Shown here piece after piece: positions 4,955 to 5,417 of a stretch of 5,417 nt of DNA; within the stretch, counting starts at the first letter, position 1, and each line of letters begins with the position of its first letter. The notes under the pieces were generated by a model. That model worked only from the letters and a program-made list of their open reading frames with translations. It was not told where the DNA came from and did not search any database. A program made the translations under genes and the position numbers. This DNA is from Sphaerochaetaceae bacterium (GTDB taxonomy: Bacteria > Spirochaetota > Spirochaetia > Sphaerochaetales > Sphaerochaetaceae), in NCBI GenBank assembly GCA_016302165.1, contig JAEDOD010000107.1, positions 1-5,417 of the forward strand, written 5' to 3'.

Positions 4955-5417
4955 ATGGATGACAATAAGGAAATGAAGGACCTTGGAGAGAGAATGGTCT
5001 CCTCCAAGGAGGTGTTTTCAGGTAAGCTTCTCCATGTCTACAGCGACAGGGTTGTGCTTCCCAACGGAAGAGAGACAGGCAGGGAGCTTATCCGCCATAA
5101 CGGAGCTGTAGCAGTGGTTCCTCTCCTGGATAACGGCAATGTAATCGCTGAGCGCCAGTTCAGGTACCCTTTCGGGGAAGTGGTTACAGAAATCCCTGCC
5201 GGAAAGCTGGACAGTAAAGATGAAGACCATCTTGAAGCTGCAAAGAGAGAGCTGAGGGAAGAGACAGGATATGAGGCTGAGGAGTGGATTGAAATTGGCT
5301 CCCTCCGTCCTTCCGTTGCCTACACTACAGAAGTGATTTGGCTCTACCTTGCAAAAGGCCTTAAGAAAGGTGAGAGAGATCTGGATGAGGATGAGTTCCT
5401 CAATGTCTTTGAAATCC
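4955..5417 (+). CDS. Nudix hydrolase, ADP-ribose pyrophosphatase-like (3' end outside window)
   Basis: 154 codons are visible before the right edge. The N-terminal part (16-70: strands around VFSGKLLHVYSDRVVLPNG, then RHNGAVAVVPLLDNGNVIAERQFRYP, 47-72) is typical of the NudF/YffH ADP-sugar pyrophosphatase group. That group hydrolyses ADP-ribose to AMP and ribose 5-phosphate in the cytosol. EIPAGKL (79-85) leads into the Nudix box, with E90 eight residues before R98-E99-L-R-E102-E103-T-G105-Y. The distance from G83 to E90 is one residue longer than the canonical G-x5-E. P119 after the box is close to the proline seen in ADP-ribose-specific members. LDEDEFLNV (143-151) resembles the 'DEDE' stretch near the C-terminus of this group. 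ATG 4955 has a well-placed ribosome binding site and starts 11 nt after the tdk stop. Only a short C-terminal part should be missing. Product ribose 5-phosphate links it to the pentose side of DeoC metabolism (inference). Confidence 0.9.
   Translation, partial: MDDNKEMKDLGERMVSSKEVFSGKLLHVYSDRVVLPNGRETGRELIRHNGAVAVVPLLDNGNVIAERQFRYPFGEVVTEIPAGKLDSKDEDHLEAAKRELREETGYEAEEWIEIGSLRPSVAYTTEVIWLYLAKGLKKGERDLDEDEFLNVFEI

Overview
The window looks like a bacterial chromosome segment. Its coding part has roughly balanced GC, uses AGA/AGG freely for Arg, and places a GGAG-type ribosome binding site before most genes. Taxonomic placement is inference only. The long thymidine-kinase-like protein and the serine tRNAs without an encoded CCA would suit a host-associated spirochaete (Sphaerochaeta or Treponema relatives). 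A Bacillota origin cannot be excluded.

Layout. (1) Positions 1-121 hold the last 39 codons of a protein resembling the C-terminal end of an ORF6N (phage/accessory) domain, cut by the window edge. (2) Positions 122-342 are a non-coding tract of about 25% GC (hand count 55/220 over 121-340) with two clear inverted repeats. (3) On the minus strand, a perfect TTGACA -35 box and a TAAAAT -10 box precede tandem tRNA-Ser(UGA) and tRNA-Ser(GCU) genes, which end at a strong intrinsic terminator. (4) Upstream of these on the same strand is a probable operon: a membrane-anchored zinc-ribbon Nudix hydrolase, then an aldo/keto reductase, then a YigZ/IMPACT family protein. (5) Divergent to it on the plus strand is a second operon: deoC, an extended thymidine-kinase-like gene, and an ADP-ribose-pyrophosphatase-like Nudix gene that runs off the right edge.

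How the genes fit together. deoC (deoxyribose 5-phosphate breakdown), the tdk-like gene (thymidine phosphorylation) and two unrelated Nudix enzymes make this a nucleoside salvage and nucleotide clean-up locus. Genes 1 and 2 of each operon overlap by 14 nt, which suggests translational coupling. The most unusual item is the minus-strand Nudix protein. It joins three predicted membrane segments and a four-cysteine zinc ribbon to a catalytic-looking MTH1-like Nudix domain. The rest of the window is mostly conventional; I see no CRISPR array, insertion sequence or complete mobile element.
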